Assembly (NCBI GenBank): GCA_963677355.2
Contig: CAXXXQ010000003.1
Location: forward strand, 124,001-188,000
DNA length: 64,000 nt
Direction: 5' to 3'
Origin: Thiomicrorhabdus sp963677355
GTDB lineage: Bacteria > Pseudomonadota > Gammaproteobacteria > Thiomicrospirales > Thiomicrospiraceae
The stretch's first letter is position 1; each line of letters begins with the position of its first letter. The position numbers and the translations under genes are program-made. This document shows, one piece after another, positions 43,310-51,383 of the stretch. The notes below the pieces were generated by a model that saw nothing but the letters and a program-made list of their open reading frames with translations, was not told where the DNA came from and did not search any database.

Positions 43310-43798
43310 ATTTTTTTTAGTTGATTTTTCAAGTGCTTTGGCGGCATAAACTGCCAAACCACCTATGACAATAGCTCCGCCTAAGAATTTAATTAGTTTT
43401 GGATTTTCAGAAAACGCTGCGACCGCTGCTGCGCCAGTTAAAGCTCCTGCTACCCCCGCTTTAACTTGGGTTGATGACACTTGAATTCCTGATGCCCATT
43501 TAACGAAATGTTCACAGTTTTTATCAGTTACAGAATAAACCCATGTGCCAATTTGAGACCTGGCGTTAGCTAAAACTTGGCTTAAAGGAAGTTCACCTTC
43601 AACTTGAGCAACATATGTTTCTTTACCATCTGTGACTATATGCCATGGCTCTTCTTTAACGGTACCATTTCTTTTTGTGGCTGATATCAGCATATAGTTA
43701 CCTTCATCACATTTTCGGTCTGTTACTAAAGACCAGTGTTGATAAATGCCAAAATTTGTAACAACAACGTCACCTGGCTTTACTTCTAATTCTTTCAT
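43304..43798 (-). CDS. Cassette gene 1: LRAT-domain (NlpC/P60-like) protein
   Basis: A 164-residue protein of the lecithin:retinol acyltransferase-like family. Residues 7-27 read KPGDVVVTNFG...HWSLVTD with His21, and the thiol motif NCEHFVKWA has Cys95. The C-terminal 50 residues contain a Gly/Ala-rich hydrophobic stretch (LGGAIVIGGLAVYAA), likely a membrane anchor. Such thiol acyltransferases or amidases act on lipids or peptides. Start ATG 43798; stop within attC f. It is the first cassette in transcription order. Confidence 0.85.
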   Translation of the reverse strand: MKELEVKPGDVVVTNFGIYQHWSLVTDRKCDEGNYMLISATKRNGTVKEEPWHIVTDGKETYVAQVEGELPLSQVLANARSQIGTWVYSVTDKNCEHFVKWASGIQVSSTQVKAGVAGALTGAAAVAAFSENPKLIKFLGGAIVIGGLAVYAAKALEKSTKKNP

Positions 43799-43829
43799 GA
43801 GTTATTTCCGTATTGTCATTTCTAATGAT

Positions 43830-43836
43830 GCTTAAC
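43830..43836 (-). other. Core-site-like boundary (GTTAAGC) at the 5' end of the array
   Basis: A perfect GTTRRRY heptamer on the minus strand, 32 bases before the start of the first cassette gene. This is where an attI-cassette or attC-cassette junction should be. No further attI structure is recognised upstream. Confidence 0.5.
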
Positions 43837-43921
43837 AATTTAGTATGAAGCACTTTTGCAAAGCATTCAGTATTAGGTGAAAAGTCAGGCAAAAATGCTT
43901 AAATTATTTTTAATTTAAAAG

Positions 43922-43950
43922 AGTGTATTAATTACGTACTTTGATGTAAA
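43922..43950 (-). promoter_or_regulatory. Candidate sigma-70 promoter driving the cassette array
   Basis: On the minus strand TTTACA (43945-43950), 17 bases, then TACACT (43922-43927). It points into the array and lies between the chaN stop and the first cassette. It could act as a Pc-like promoter. Confidence 0.45.
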
Positions 43951-43974
43951 GCAGTAATCAGGATTAATCTCCTT

Positions 43975-45009
43975 CTATTTACACGCATTCGCTTTTTTTC
44001 GAGATTCTTCAAACATCGCTTGTTGGGCTTTGCGGCGGTTTTTGTTTTGAACGTATTCGGCAGGTTGTGGGTTTAGGGTGTAGTAGAAATCGTCTTTGCG
44101 GTTTGCATCGACTTTGGCGGCGGCTAGCTCGTCGGCATAGACCGGGGTGATGACTTTGATTTTTAGGTCCGGTGCCAAGCGTTTTAGAGCGCCGACGGTG
44201 CCAAGATGGTTTTCGCTGTGGAAGCTGCCATTGAGGTGAATGACTTTATAACCAGGGTTGGCTTGCATGGCTTTGAGAATGGATTCGGCCATGGTGTTGT
44301 CGCGGCTGAGTTGTGCCAGATAGGTGTTTTGTGCTCGATCGCTATTGGCCTTATCTGTATTGTGTTTGGCTCGATTCATAAAGCCGAAAAACTTGGCTTT
44401 ATAACCTTCGATTTCGGAAAATGGTTGGTCGGCAATCCACTGTTTTTCAGTGTTATCCAATTTGGCTAAATAGTCTTCACCTTGCGAACCGATACAGCGC
44501 ACTAGATCGCCGGAGGCATTGGCGGCGACAATCGGCAGGAAATGCTGTTTGGCATATTCCACGCTCGGACGATAGCTGGCTTGATAGTTTTGCCAGGCAG
44601 GGGCTTGTTTGATCAACGTCTGTTCGCCGATAAAGCCGTCGATATAGTCATTCAAGGTTTCCTGCTGGTCGCGGTTGAACATCTCCATACTGAGGATGAT
44701 ATTTTTGTGCTGCTGGTGCAGTCCGGCGAGCAGTTGAGTTTCCAACAAATGGGAAGCGTGATTGCCGTGGAATTCACCGATAAACACCACATCTGCCCCG
44801 CCTAAAGATTTAATCATCTGCGCCAGCGAAACCGGTTGCCAGTTATTATCGAGCAATTGGTAATCATAGGCGGTTTGTAGAGCGGGCTGTTCAACGGTTG
44901 GCGTTTTTACCGTCGTGGTCTGACAACCGGACAGCAGAGCAAGGGGAAGCAACATTGCCAGTATTGAGTATGAACGGTATGACCGGTTTAAGCGCATAAA
45001 ACTTTTCAT
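43975..45009 (-). CDS. ChaN family lipoprotein (heme-binding, Tiki/ChaN fold)
   Basis: A 344-residue lipoprotein with lipobox ALLSGC. The ChaN signature VVFIGEFHGNHASHLLETQLL and later VIHLNGSFHSENHLGTV with paired His are present. Campylobacter ChaR/ChaN-type proteins bind heme at the outer membrane; some relatives are metalloproteases. A basic tail KNRRKAQQAMFEESRKK follows. It lies 12 bases after the malic enzyme stop on the same strand, so they probably share a transcript. Read-through from here would also enter the cassette array. Confidence 0.85.
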   Translation of the reverse strand: MKSFMRLNRSYRSYSILAMLLPLALLSGCQTTTVKTPTVEQPALQTAYDYQLLDNNWQPVSLAQMIKSLGGADVVFIGEFHGNHASHLLETQLLAGLHQQHKNIILSMEMFNRDQQETLNDYIDGFIGEQTLIKQAPAWQNYQASYRPSVEYAKQHFLPIVAANASGDLVRCIGSQGEDYLAKLDNTEKQWIADQPFSEIEGYKAKFFGFMNRAKHNTDKANSDRAQNTYLAQLSRDNTMAESILKAMQANPGYKVIHLNGSFHSENHLGTVGALKRLAPDLKIKVITPVYADELAAAKVDANRKDDFYYTLNPQPAEYVQNKNRRKAQQAMFEESRKKANACK

Positions 45010-45021
45010 TTTGAAAATGGA

Positions 45022-46251
45022 TTACTCTTTGTGCTTGATTCTGGCCACGCCGGAGTCAATCGCGGCTTGACTGATGGCTTTGGGAATGACGTCAATCAGG
45101 CGCGGATCATTCGGTTTGGGAATAATGTAATCTTTACCGTAACTCAACTCTTTTAAGCCGTAACCTTTGAGTACCACATCGGGCACTGAACTATGGGCGA
45201 GCTTGCGCAGAGCATGAACTGCGGCAATTTGCATTTCAATATTGATCTGCGAAGCACGGACATTCAGTGCACCGCGGAAGATATAGGGGAAACCCAGTAC
45301 ATTGTTGACCTGATTAGGGAAGTCGCTACGGCCGGTGGCGACAATGACATCCTTACGGGTTTTATTGGCCAGATTCGGATTGATCTCCGGATCGGGATTG
45401 GCCATGGCGAAGACGATTGGATTTGGTGCCATGCTTTTCAACATTTCCACGCTGAGAATATCCTTGCCGGAAACGCCGAAAAAGACATCCGCCTCTTGCA
45501 TGGCGTCCGCCAGAGAGGTTTTGTTGGTTTCTTGAGCAAAGGCCTGTTTATATTGGTTTAAATTGTCGCGATGGGTGGAAACGATGCCTTGGCTGTCCAC
45601 TAGTGTGATATTGGCTTTTTGCGCACCCATGGCCATCAACAGGTTCATGCAGGCAATACCGGCTGCGCCGGCACCGACACAGACAATCTTGACCTGATCC
45701 AGTTGTTTGTTTTGCAATTCCAGCGCATTCAGCAGACCGGCCGCCGCGACTATTGCCGTGCCGTGCTGATCGTCGTGAAACACCGGAATATCGAGCATTT
45801 CCTTTAAAGCGGTTTCCACCTCAAAACATTGCGGCGCGGCAATGTCTTCCAAGTTGATGCCGCCGAAAGTCGGCGCGATATTGGCGATGGTTTGGATGAG
45901 TTGCTGAGTGTCTGCACAATCGACTTCGATGTCGAACACATCGATATTGGCAAAGCGTTTGAATAGCATGGCTTTACCTTCCATGACCGGCTTGCTTGCT
46001 AGCGCGCCGGTATTGCCAAGTCCCAAAACGGCAGTGCCGTTGGAGATTACGCCGACCAGATTGCCTTTGCCGGTATAGCGGTAGACATTATCAGCGTCTT
46101 TTTCGATTTCGCGCACCGGTTGGGCCACGCCCGGGCTGTAAGCCAAACTTAAATCACGCTGGGTTTCGCAAGGTTTGGTGAGTCCGGTTTCGAGTTTTCC
46201 CGGTTTGGGTAATTCGTGATAATGGAGTGCATCGCTTTCTAGGTTACTCAT
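45022..46251 (-). CDS. maeB: Malic enzyme (short form, NAD(P)-dependent)
   Basis: A 409-residue oxidative decarboxylase, malate to pyruvate plus CO2. It starts MSNLESDALHYHELPKPGKLET and has LAYSPGVAQP, VFHDDQHGTAIVAAAGLLNAL, the nucleotide loop VCVGAGAAGIACM and VFAMANPDPEI. The phosphotransacetylase-like domain that E. coli MaeB carries at its C-terminus is absent, so this is the short form. Translation from an upstream start (46338) would add 29 residues foreign to the family, so ATG 46251 is chosen. The symbol is by domain resemblance; cofactor preference is unknown. Confidence 0.92.
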   Translation of the reverse strand: MSNLESDALHYHELPKPGKLETGLTKPCETQRDLSLAYSPGVAQPVREIEKDADNVYRYTGKGNLVGVISNGTAVLGLGNTGALASKPVMEGKAMLFKRFANIDVFDIEVDCADTQQLIQTIANIAPTFGGINLEDIAAPQCFEVETALKEMLDIPVFHDDQHGTAIVAAAGLLNALELQNKQLDQVKIVCVGAGAAGIACMNLLMAMGAQKANITLVDSQGIVSTHRDNLNQYKQAFAQETNKTSLADAMQEADVFFGVSGKDILSVEMLKSMAPNPIVFAMANPDPEINPNLANKTRKDVIVATGRSDFPNQVNNVLGFPYIFRGALNVRASQINIEMQIAAVHALRKLAHSSVPDVVLKGYGLKELSYGKDYIIPKPNDPRLIDVIPKAISQAAIDSGVARIKHKE

Positions 46252-46569
46252 GATCCATCCGTTTGTCGTCTGTGAGTTGATGTTTTGATTGTAAGTCAAA
46301 TAACAGTTCAAAAGAAACAGCATTGCAGTCAAGGCCATGTTGTCTCCATCTTTACGGGCTTCAAAGAGTAATTTGCGCGTAGCTGATCGAAGCCTTATAA
46401 ATTATTTGTGTTCGTCGGCGTTTTATGATGAATTTTTTTTGGCAAAATTTAAGGTAGAATATTTACTTATCGGATGGCTAGAATATTCTATGAGTCGTTA
46501 TTTTTTCACGGCTAAAATAGTTGTCTTAACTACATAATACAAAATATATATTTCACGGCTACACAGTAC

Positions 46570-47766
46570 ATGACCTCAGAACAACAAGAAGATTTTTTTG
46601 TCGGCAGGCAACCGATCCTGGATGTTAATCACAATATTTACGGCTATGAACTTTTGTTCCGCGGCGGACTCAAGCCGAATCAGGCACAGTTCGATTCGGA
46701 CAGTCAGGCAACGGCAACGGTTATTTGTAATGCGATGATGCATATGGGTTTAAGTCAGTTGGTCGGCAATAGCAAAGCATTCATCAACTTTCCGGAAGAG
46801 TTCTTTTTTGAAACCCATGCGCCCTGTTTTCATCATTCGCAAGCGGTCATTGAAATACTGGAGACGGTGGAGCCGAGCGAAGAAGTGATTGAGAGTGTGC
46901 GTTACCTGAAAGAACAAGGGTATATGATCGCTTTGGACGATTTTATCTTTAACAAGAAATTCATTCCTTTTATCAAGATGGCGGATATCGTTAAATTCGA
47001 TGTGCTGGAGATCGCGCCGCAGAACCTCAAACCGTTGTTCGAAAAAATCAGAAAACTTAAAGATGTCACCATTCTGGCGGAACGTGTTGAAACAAAAGAG
47101 ATGTTTGAGCAGTGTAAAGCGGCCGGTGCGGATCTGTTTCAAGGCTATTATTTTGCCAAGCCGGAAGTGGTTACCGGTAAAAAGTTGAGTGTGGCAAAAG
47201 TTCATCTGTTGGAGCTGTTGCAAAAAGTGGTCGATGAATCTCTGCATTTGGATGATCTGGAAAAAATCATTGAGAAAGATGTGGGTCTTAGCATCAAGTT
47301 GATGAAGCTGGCTAAGCAGTACCGAACCTCGACCATGCCGGATTTTTCTTCTTTAAAAGAGGTGTTGATGCTGTTTGGTTTGAAGCGGGTGCAGTCTTGG
47401 GCGACGATGCTGTCAATGACCGCTTTGGACGAGGTGTTGCCGGAGGTTTTCAGTTTGGCAAGATTGAGAGCTACTTTCATGAGAAATGTTGCGCAGCAGG
47501 AGCGCTTGCCGAGTGTTGACAGTTTTTATTTGGCTGGGCTCTTTTCGATGATGGATGTCATTGTCGGCCAGGAGATGGAGCAGGCCTTAGGGCATCTTCC
47601 GTTAAATGACCAGATCAAACAGGGCCTGCTCGCTGGTGAAGGCGAGTATGGCCGTTTACTCAATATTTCAAAAAGTTTTGAGATGAACCGTGCCGACCAA
47701 TATCAGGATTATGCCTTAACCTATTTTGAGGCCATAAAAGAAGTCAACGATATTTCCGCAATCTAA
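46570..47766 (+). CDS. EAL-like/HDOD two-domain signalling protein (paralogue B)
   Basis: A 398-residue protein of the same architecture as the gene at 11132. The EAL-like part has DFFVGRQPILDVNHNIYGYE, YELLFRG, INFPEEFF, IEILETVE, LDDFIF, KFDVLEI, AERVE and QGYYFAKPEVV. The HDOD part runs from about residue 205 (VDESLHLDDLEKIIEKDVGLS) to the end. Two such proteins in 64 kb, each a single gene, suggest split roles in c-di-GMP or motility control. The ATG at 46570 begins MTSEQQEDFF. It is convergent with the SDR gene, only 10 bases apart. Confidence 0.88.
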   Translation: MTSEQQEDFFVGRQPILDVNHNIYGYELLFRGGLKPNQAQFDSDSQATATVICNAMMHMGLSQLVGNSKAFINFPEEFFFETHAPCFHHSQAVIEILETVEPSEEVIESVRYLKEQGYMIALDDFIFNKKFIPFIKMADIVKFDVLEIAPQNLKPLFEKIRKLKDVTILAERVETKEMFEQCKAAGADLFQGYYFAKPEVVTGKKLSVAKVHLLELLQKVVDESLHLDDLEKIIEKDVGLSIKLMKLAKQYRTSTMPDFSSLKEVLMLFGLKRVQSWATMLSMTALDEVLPEVFSLARLRATFMRNVAQQERLPSVDSFYLAGLFSMMDVIVGQEMEQALGHLPLNDQIKQGLLAGEGEYGRLLNISKSFEMNRADQYQDYALTYFEAIKEVNDISAI

Positions 47767-47776
47767 TCCCAATTGA

Positions 47777-48481
47777 CTATCTGGAACCGTTATTGATATC
47801 AATGCAATGGCCATTGATATATTCGGGGGAGTCGGTCGCCAGCCAAAACATGGTATCCGCCACTTCTTGAGCAGTGGCAAATCGGCCGCTGATGGTATTT
47901 TTCAAAAACGCCTGTTGACGGTGTTCGGGAATGCTGGCGAGCATATCTGTTTCTACCGGGCTTGGCGCTACGGCGTTGACGATGATCTTGTCTTGAAACG
48001 CTTTGGCAAATGCTTTGGTTGCATTGATTAGTCCCGCTTTACCGATGCCGTACCAGATATCCGGGTGGCCGATCTGACCGGCGATTGAGGCATTGTTCAC
48101 CACGCGACCTTTATAGCCCGATTCGGCGCGCAATTTGCTTTCCAGCAGTTTGGTCAACTCAACCGGCGAGATAATGTTCAGTGCCAGAGAGTAGTCGCGG
48201 GTTTCGGCCGGATAGTCATCATAGGTGATCGGTTGCAGCAATCCGGCATTGTTGATCAGAACGTCCACCGCGGGAATTTGCTCGGCCAGTGCCGGCAGTT
48301 TTTCCAGCTCGGTCAGGTCACAGTGAATACAGGTGATGTCAGGGTGGTTCTGATAATCGAACGATTCCTGATTGCTGAAGTCACGGGCAACGATGGTCAC
48401 GTAATCACCGTTATCAATAAACTTTTTGGTCAGGGCCAGGCCAATCCCTTTGTTTCCGCCTGTAATGACGACTTGTCTCAT
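47777..48481 (-). CDS. Short-chain dehydrogenase/reductase
   Basis: A 234-residue classical SDR: nucleotide-binding TGGNKGIGLA at the N-terminus, NNAG, catalytic Ser in NNASIAGQ, and YGIGK supplying Tyr-x-x-x-Lys, followed by VNAVAPSPVETDM. The start is ATG 48481, with AGAGAG eight bases upstream. A longer frame from 48511 has no ribosome site and adds ten residues before the fold begins. Substrate not predictable; a plain oxidoreductase of 3-oxoacyl-ACP reductase-like type. Confidence 0.88.
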   Translation of the reverse strand: MRQVVITGGNKGIGLALTKKFIDNGDYVTIVARDFSNQESFDYQNHPDITCIHCDLTELEKLPALAEQIPAVDVLINNAGLLQPITYDDYPAETRDYSLALNIISPVELTKLLESKLRAESGYKGRVVNNASIAGQIGHPDIWYGIGKAGLINATKAFAKAFQDKIIVNAVAPSPVETDMLASIPEHRQQAFLKNTISGRFATAQEVADTMFWLATDSPEYINGHCIDINNGSR

Positions 48482-48598
48482 TTTTTCTCTCTTCTTAGTG
48501 GTCACATTCATTACGCCAATATCGAGTCTATTGCACAGAACTGTTTTCTAAACGACGGTTTTGATGAAAAGCTAAAAGCCTTAAATCCTAAAAGCTCG

Positions 48599-49717
48599 CT
48601 ATGGCGTTTTTGATTTCAGGTAGTCTTGTACGGCTTGCATGTCGCCGCTAAAGGCGACCGCATCTTGTCTTTTTTGCATCTGATAGTCGTACATCGGATC
48701 GTAATATTCGACTAACAAGGTTTCAATCCATTTTTGGTGGTGCTCGTATGAGTCATGCTCAAGCTGATAAGCCAAAGCGTCTTCAAATTGTTTGAGAACC
48801 CGTTGGTAACGTTCGCCACCCAAACGTTTTTGGATGCGTGCCAGCGCGGCGAGCATAAACGCCTGCCAATCGTTAACGCCAGCATATTCCTGTTGGGCCT
48901 GAACGACATATTCGTCCAGTGTAATGGCGATGCGTTCCTCAAGCGGGGTTTCCAGAACAATACGCTCGCCGCTTTTGAGGAACTCGAAGAGTTCCTTGGG
49001 CAGATTGACTGCGCCGATGTTGCGCCCCTCGTCTTCGATAATCAGTTGTTTGGCTTGGGTTTCAAAAAAACGGATCAAACTCATTGCCAGATTGTTTTCG
49101 AAATTGATCTGCGTAGGCTGAGGGGTAGCGTGACGGCCAAACGCAGAACCGCGGTGGTGCGCCAAACCTTCCAAATCAATCGTGTGCGCTAACATCGGAA
49201 GCAGTTGGGTTTTGCCGGAGCCGGTGCGTCCGGCCAACACAATCGATTGGATTCCGGCTTCGGTAAAGCGTTGCGGTACCGAGTCCATAAAGTCGATCAG
49301 GTAACGTCGAAAAGCTTTATAGCCGCCTTTCAAGCGGGTGATGTTGCGTCCGTTGTCATGCAGCCACTGTTGCGAAATCTTGGAGCGCATGCCGCCACGG
49401 AAACAGTACAGCAATGCATCCGGGTGGGCATCCATAAATGCCGACCAAGCTTCGATTCTCGGAGTGCGGTTGCTTTCATCGACCAGTTTATGACCGAGTT
49501 TAACCGCCGCTTCATTACCGTGTTGTTTGTAACAGACTCCGACTTTGTGGCGTTCATCATCGGTCATTAATGGCAAGTTGCTTGCCGTCTCGAAAGCGCC
49601 TTGCTGGAATTCGACCGGGGCGCGGACGTCGATTAACGGTGTTCGGTTTAATACGATCGCTTTGAAGTCATCGGTTTGTGTTAATTCAGCATTGAATTCG
49701 GTGAGCTTGATTGACAT
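48599..49717 (-). CDS. selU: tRNA 2-selenouridine synthase
   Basis: A 372-residue SelU/MnmH. An N-terminal rhodanese domain (PLIDVRAPVEFQQGAF; catalytic Cys105 in YCFRGGMRSK) is fused to a P-loop domain (AGRTGSGKT), followed by GLAHHRGSAFG. It replaces sulfur by selenium at the wobble 2-thiouridine of some tRNAs, through a geranylated intermediate. It needs selenophosphate from SelD, which is not in this window. Length is standard. Confidence 0.94.
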   Translation of the reverse strand: MSIKLTEFNAELTQTDDFKAIVLNRTPLIDVRAPVEFQQGAFETASNLPLMTDDERHKVGVCYKQHGNEAAVKLGHKLVDESNRTPRIEAWSAFMDAHPDALLYCFRGGMRSKISQQWLHDNGRNITRLKGGYKAFRRYLIDFMDSVPQRFTEAGIQSIVLAGRTGSGKTQLLPMLAHTIDLEGLAHHRGSAFGRHATPQPTQINFENNLAMSLIRFFETQAKQLIIEDEGRNIGAVNLPKELFEFLKSGERIVLETPLEERIAITLDEYVVQAQQEYAGVNDWQAFMLAALARIQKRLGGERYQRVLKQFEDALAYQLEHDSYEHHQKWIETLLVEYYDPMYDYQMQKRQDAVAFSGDMQAVQDYLKSKTP

Positions 49718-50058
49718 TAAATTTCCCCGTAGCCCTTAATCGGGACTAGCTTGAGAGTAACCGGCTGGCGGTCATGTGAAATCAGTTGTCGGTGGCTATT
49801 TAATGTCTGAATCATATTGTGGCGAATTTGCATTGGAATAAATGAGCTCTAAGTATAGCTTATAGCCGCTGTACTTGCGGTTGAGATTGGACTTTGAGCT
49901 TTGTTTGATTGTCCAAAATTAAATGCTTTTCTGTAATGAAAACAAAATGGTAATAAATTCAATAATTTGATACTGTTAAGCTTAGTCTCTGGTACATCGC
50001 CGTACTTTCGTCACTTCCCTTTCTTTCTTGGTTCTTTTCCTGTTTTCTGGAGGTATGT
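49718..50058. other. Intergenic region, selU/ndh divergent promoters
   Basis: 341 bases between two divergent genes. No reading frame, terminator or clear operator is seen. The middle is A+T-rich and probably carries both promoters. Confidence 0.4.
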
Positions 50059-51354
50059 ATGCGCGTTCTTCCCAAAATCATTATTGTCGGCGGCGGTGCG
50101 GCCGGCCTGCAATTGGCAACACAGCTCGGGAATAGCTTAGGCAAATCAGGCCTGGCTGAAATCAATTTGATTGATATACACCGTATCCACCTATGGAAGC
50201 CGTTATTGCATGAAGTTGCGTCCGGTTCGCTGGATACCGGACGGGAGGCCTTGAGTTACCGCGCCCATTCGGCCGAGCATCATTACTATTTTCATCTCGG
50301 TAACTTCAGTGGTCTCGATGCGGAAAATAAAACCATAGACCTAGCACCATTGATTGATCATCACGGCAAGCAGCTGTTGCCAAAACGCACCATGTCATAT
50401 GACTATTTGGTACTTGCATTGGGTTCGCGCTGTAACGACTTCGGCATTGCAGGGGTCAGGGAGCATTGCCATACTTTGGATACGGCACAGGAAGCAGAAG
50501 ATTTTCATTTAAGCCTGCTAAACCGTTTTTTACAGTTTTCGGAAACCGCCAAACCTGAAGAGCAGGTGAAGGTGGCGATTGTCGGGGCTGGGGCAACCGG
50601 CGTCGAGTTGGCGGCCGAGCTTTATGCCACTGCCGATCGGCTGGAGCAGTTCGGGGTGCATAAAATCCATCACAACAGTTTAGCCGTTACGTTGATTGAA
50701 GCGACCGACCGTATTTTGCCGGCGCTACCGGAACGGCTTGCAAACAAGGCTCATCAAACCTTGACGGATCTCGGTGTCGATATTCAAACTCTGGTTATGG
50801 TCAAAGACGTTCAGAACAAGCGTTTGCTTACAGTCGATAAAGAGATTGAGGCGGACTTGATTGTTTGGGCGGCAGGCGTCAAGGCACCCAAATTTTTAGC
50901 CGAGCTGGGGCTGCCAAGTAATCGAATCAATCAAATTGAGGTTGAGGCTACACTGCAGGTTAAAGGTTTTGCCGACATCTACGCCATCGGTGACTGCGCC
51001 AGTCTATTGCAGGAGAACGAGCGTCCGGTGCCGGCCACGGCACAGGCGGCTCATCAGATGGCGGAAGTCTGCGCGACCAATATCCGTGCGCAGATTAACA
51101 ACGGTAATTTGCAACCGTTTGTGTATCACGATCACGGCGCCTTGATTTCATTGAGCCACTTTCAGGCTTTTGGCAGTTTGCTGGACGAGCTATTGCGTAA
51201 GAACTGGATGATCGAAGGCAAGACTGCCCATTGGGCCTATGCGAGTTTGTACCGACAGCACCAGATGGCGCTACACGGCTTCTGGAAAACCGTGTGGGTG
51301 ATGTTGGTCAATCTGATGGAAAAACGGATCAAGCCAAAATTGAAATTGTATTAA
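50059..51354 (+). CDS. ndh: Type II NADH dehydrogenase (NDH-2)
   Basis: A 431-residue flavoprotein that passes electrons from NADH to quinone without pumping protons. FAD-binding IIVGGGAAGLQLATQL is at the N-terminus, NAD-binding VAIVGAGATGVELAAEL in the middle, and YAIGDCA before the quinone region. The C-terminus (ALHGFWKTVWVMLVNLMEKRI) is amphipathic and should bind the membrane. The ATG at 50059 follows GGAGG. In a chemolithotroph it can balance NADH under high respiration. Confidence 0.94.
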   Translation: MRVLPKIIIVGGGAAGLQLATQLGNSLGKSGLAEINLIDIHRIHLWKPLLHEVASGSLDTGREALSYRAHSAEHHYYFHLGNFSGLDAENKTIDLAPLIDHHGKQLLPKRTMSYDYLVLALGSRCNDFGIAGVREHCHTLDTAQEAEDFHLSLLNRFLQFSETAKPEEQVKVAIVGAGATGVELAAELYATADRLEQFGVHKIHHNSLAVTLIEATDRILPALPERLANKAHQTLTDLGVDIQTLVMVKDVQNKRLLTVDKEIEADLIVWAAGVKAPKFLAELGLPSNRINQIEVEATLQVKGFADIYAIGDCASLLQENERPVPATAQAAHQMAEVCATNIRAQINNGNLQPFVYHDHGALISLSHFQAFGSLLDELLRKNWMIEGKTAHWAYASLYRQHQMALHGFWKTVWVMLVNLMEKRIKPKLKLY

Positions 51355-51383
51355 GCTGAATTGAAGTGGTTTCGGTCGTTTAG

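Larger units (their letters stand above)
40067..43836 (-). mobile_element. Gene-cassette array without integrase (CALIN-type)
   Basis: Six short genes, all on the minus strand, are each followed by an attC-like inverted repeat of 55-90 bases. Most sites have recognisable R'' (RYYYAAC) and R' (GTTRRRY) ends and strong internal pairing. Each start codon lies 9-32 bases after the preceding R' end, the packing typical of integron cassettes. The DNA is visibly richer in A+T than its neighbours, and the products are unrelated and mostly without known family. No tyrosine recombinase is in the window, so the array is either a cluster lacking an integrase or the far end of a larger integron. Insertion direction predicts any intI on the high-coordinate side, where only an intact chaN gene is found. 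Confidence 0.88.

Noticed and set aside
43837..43974. Possible intI remnant or attI site beside the array
   Set aside because: No frame with tyrosine-recombinase motifs and no second inverted core site were found in this gap.
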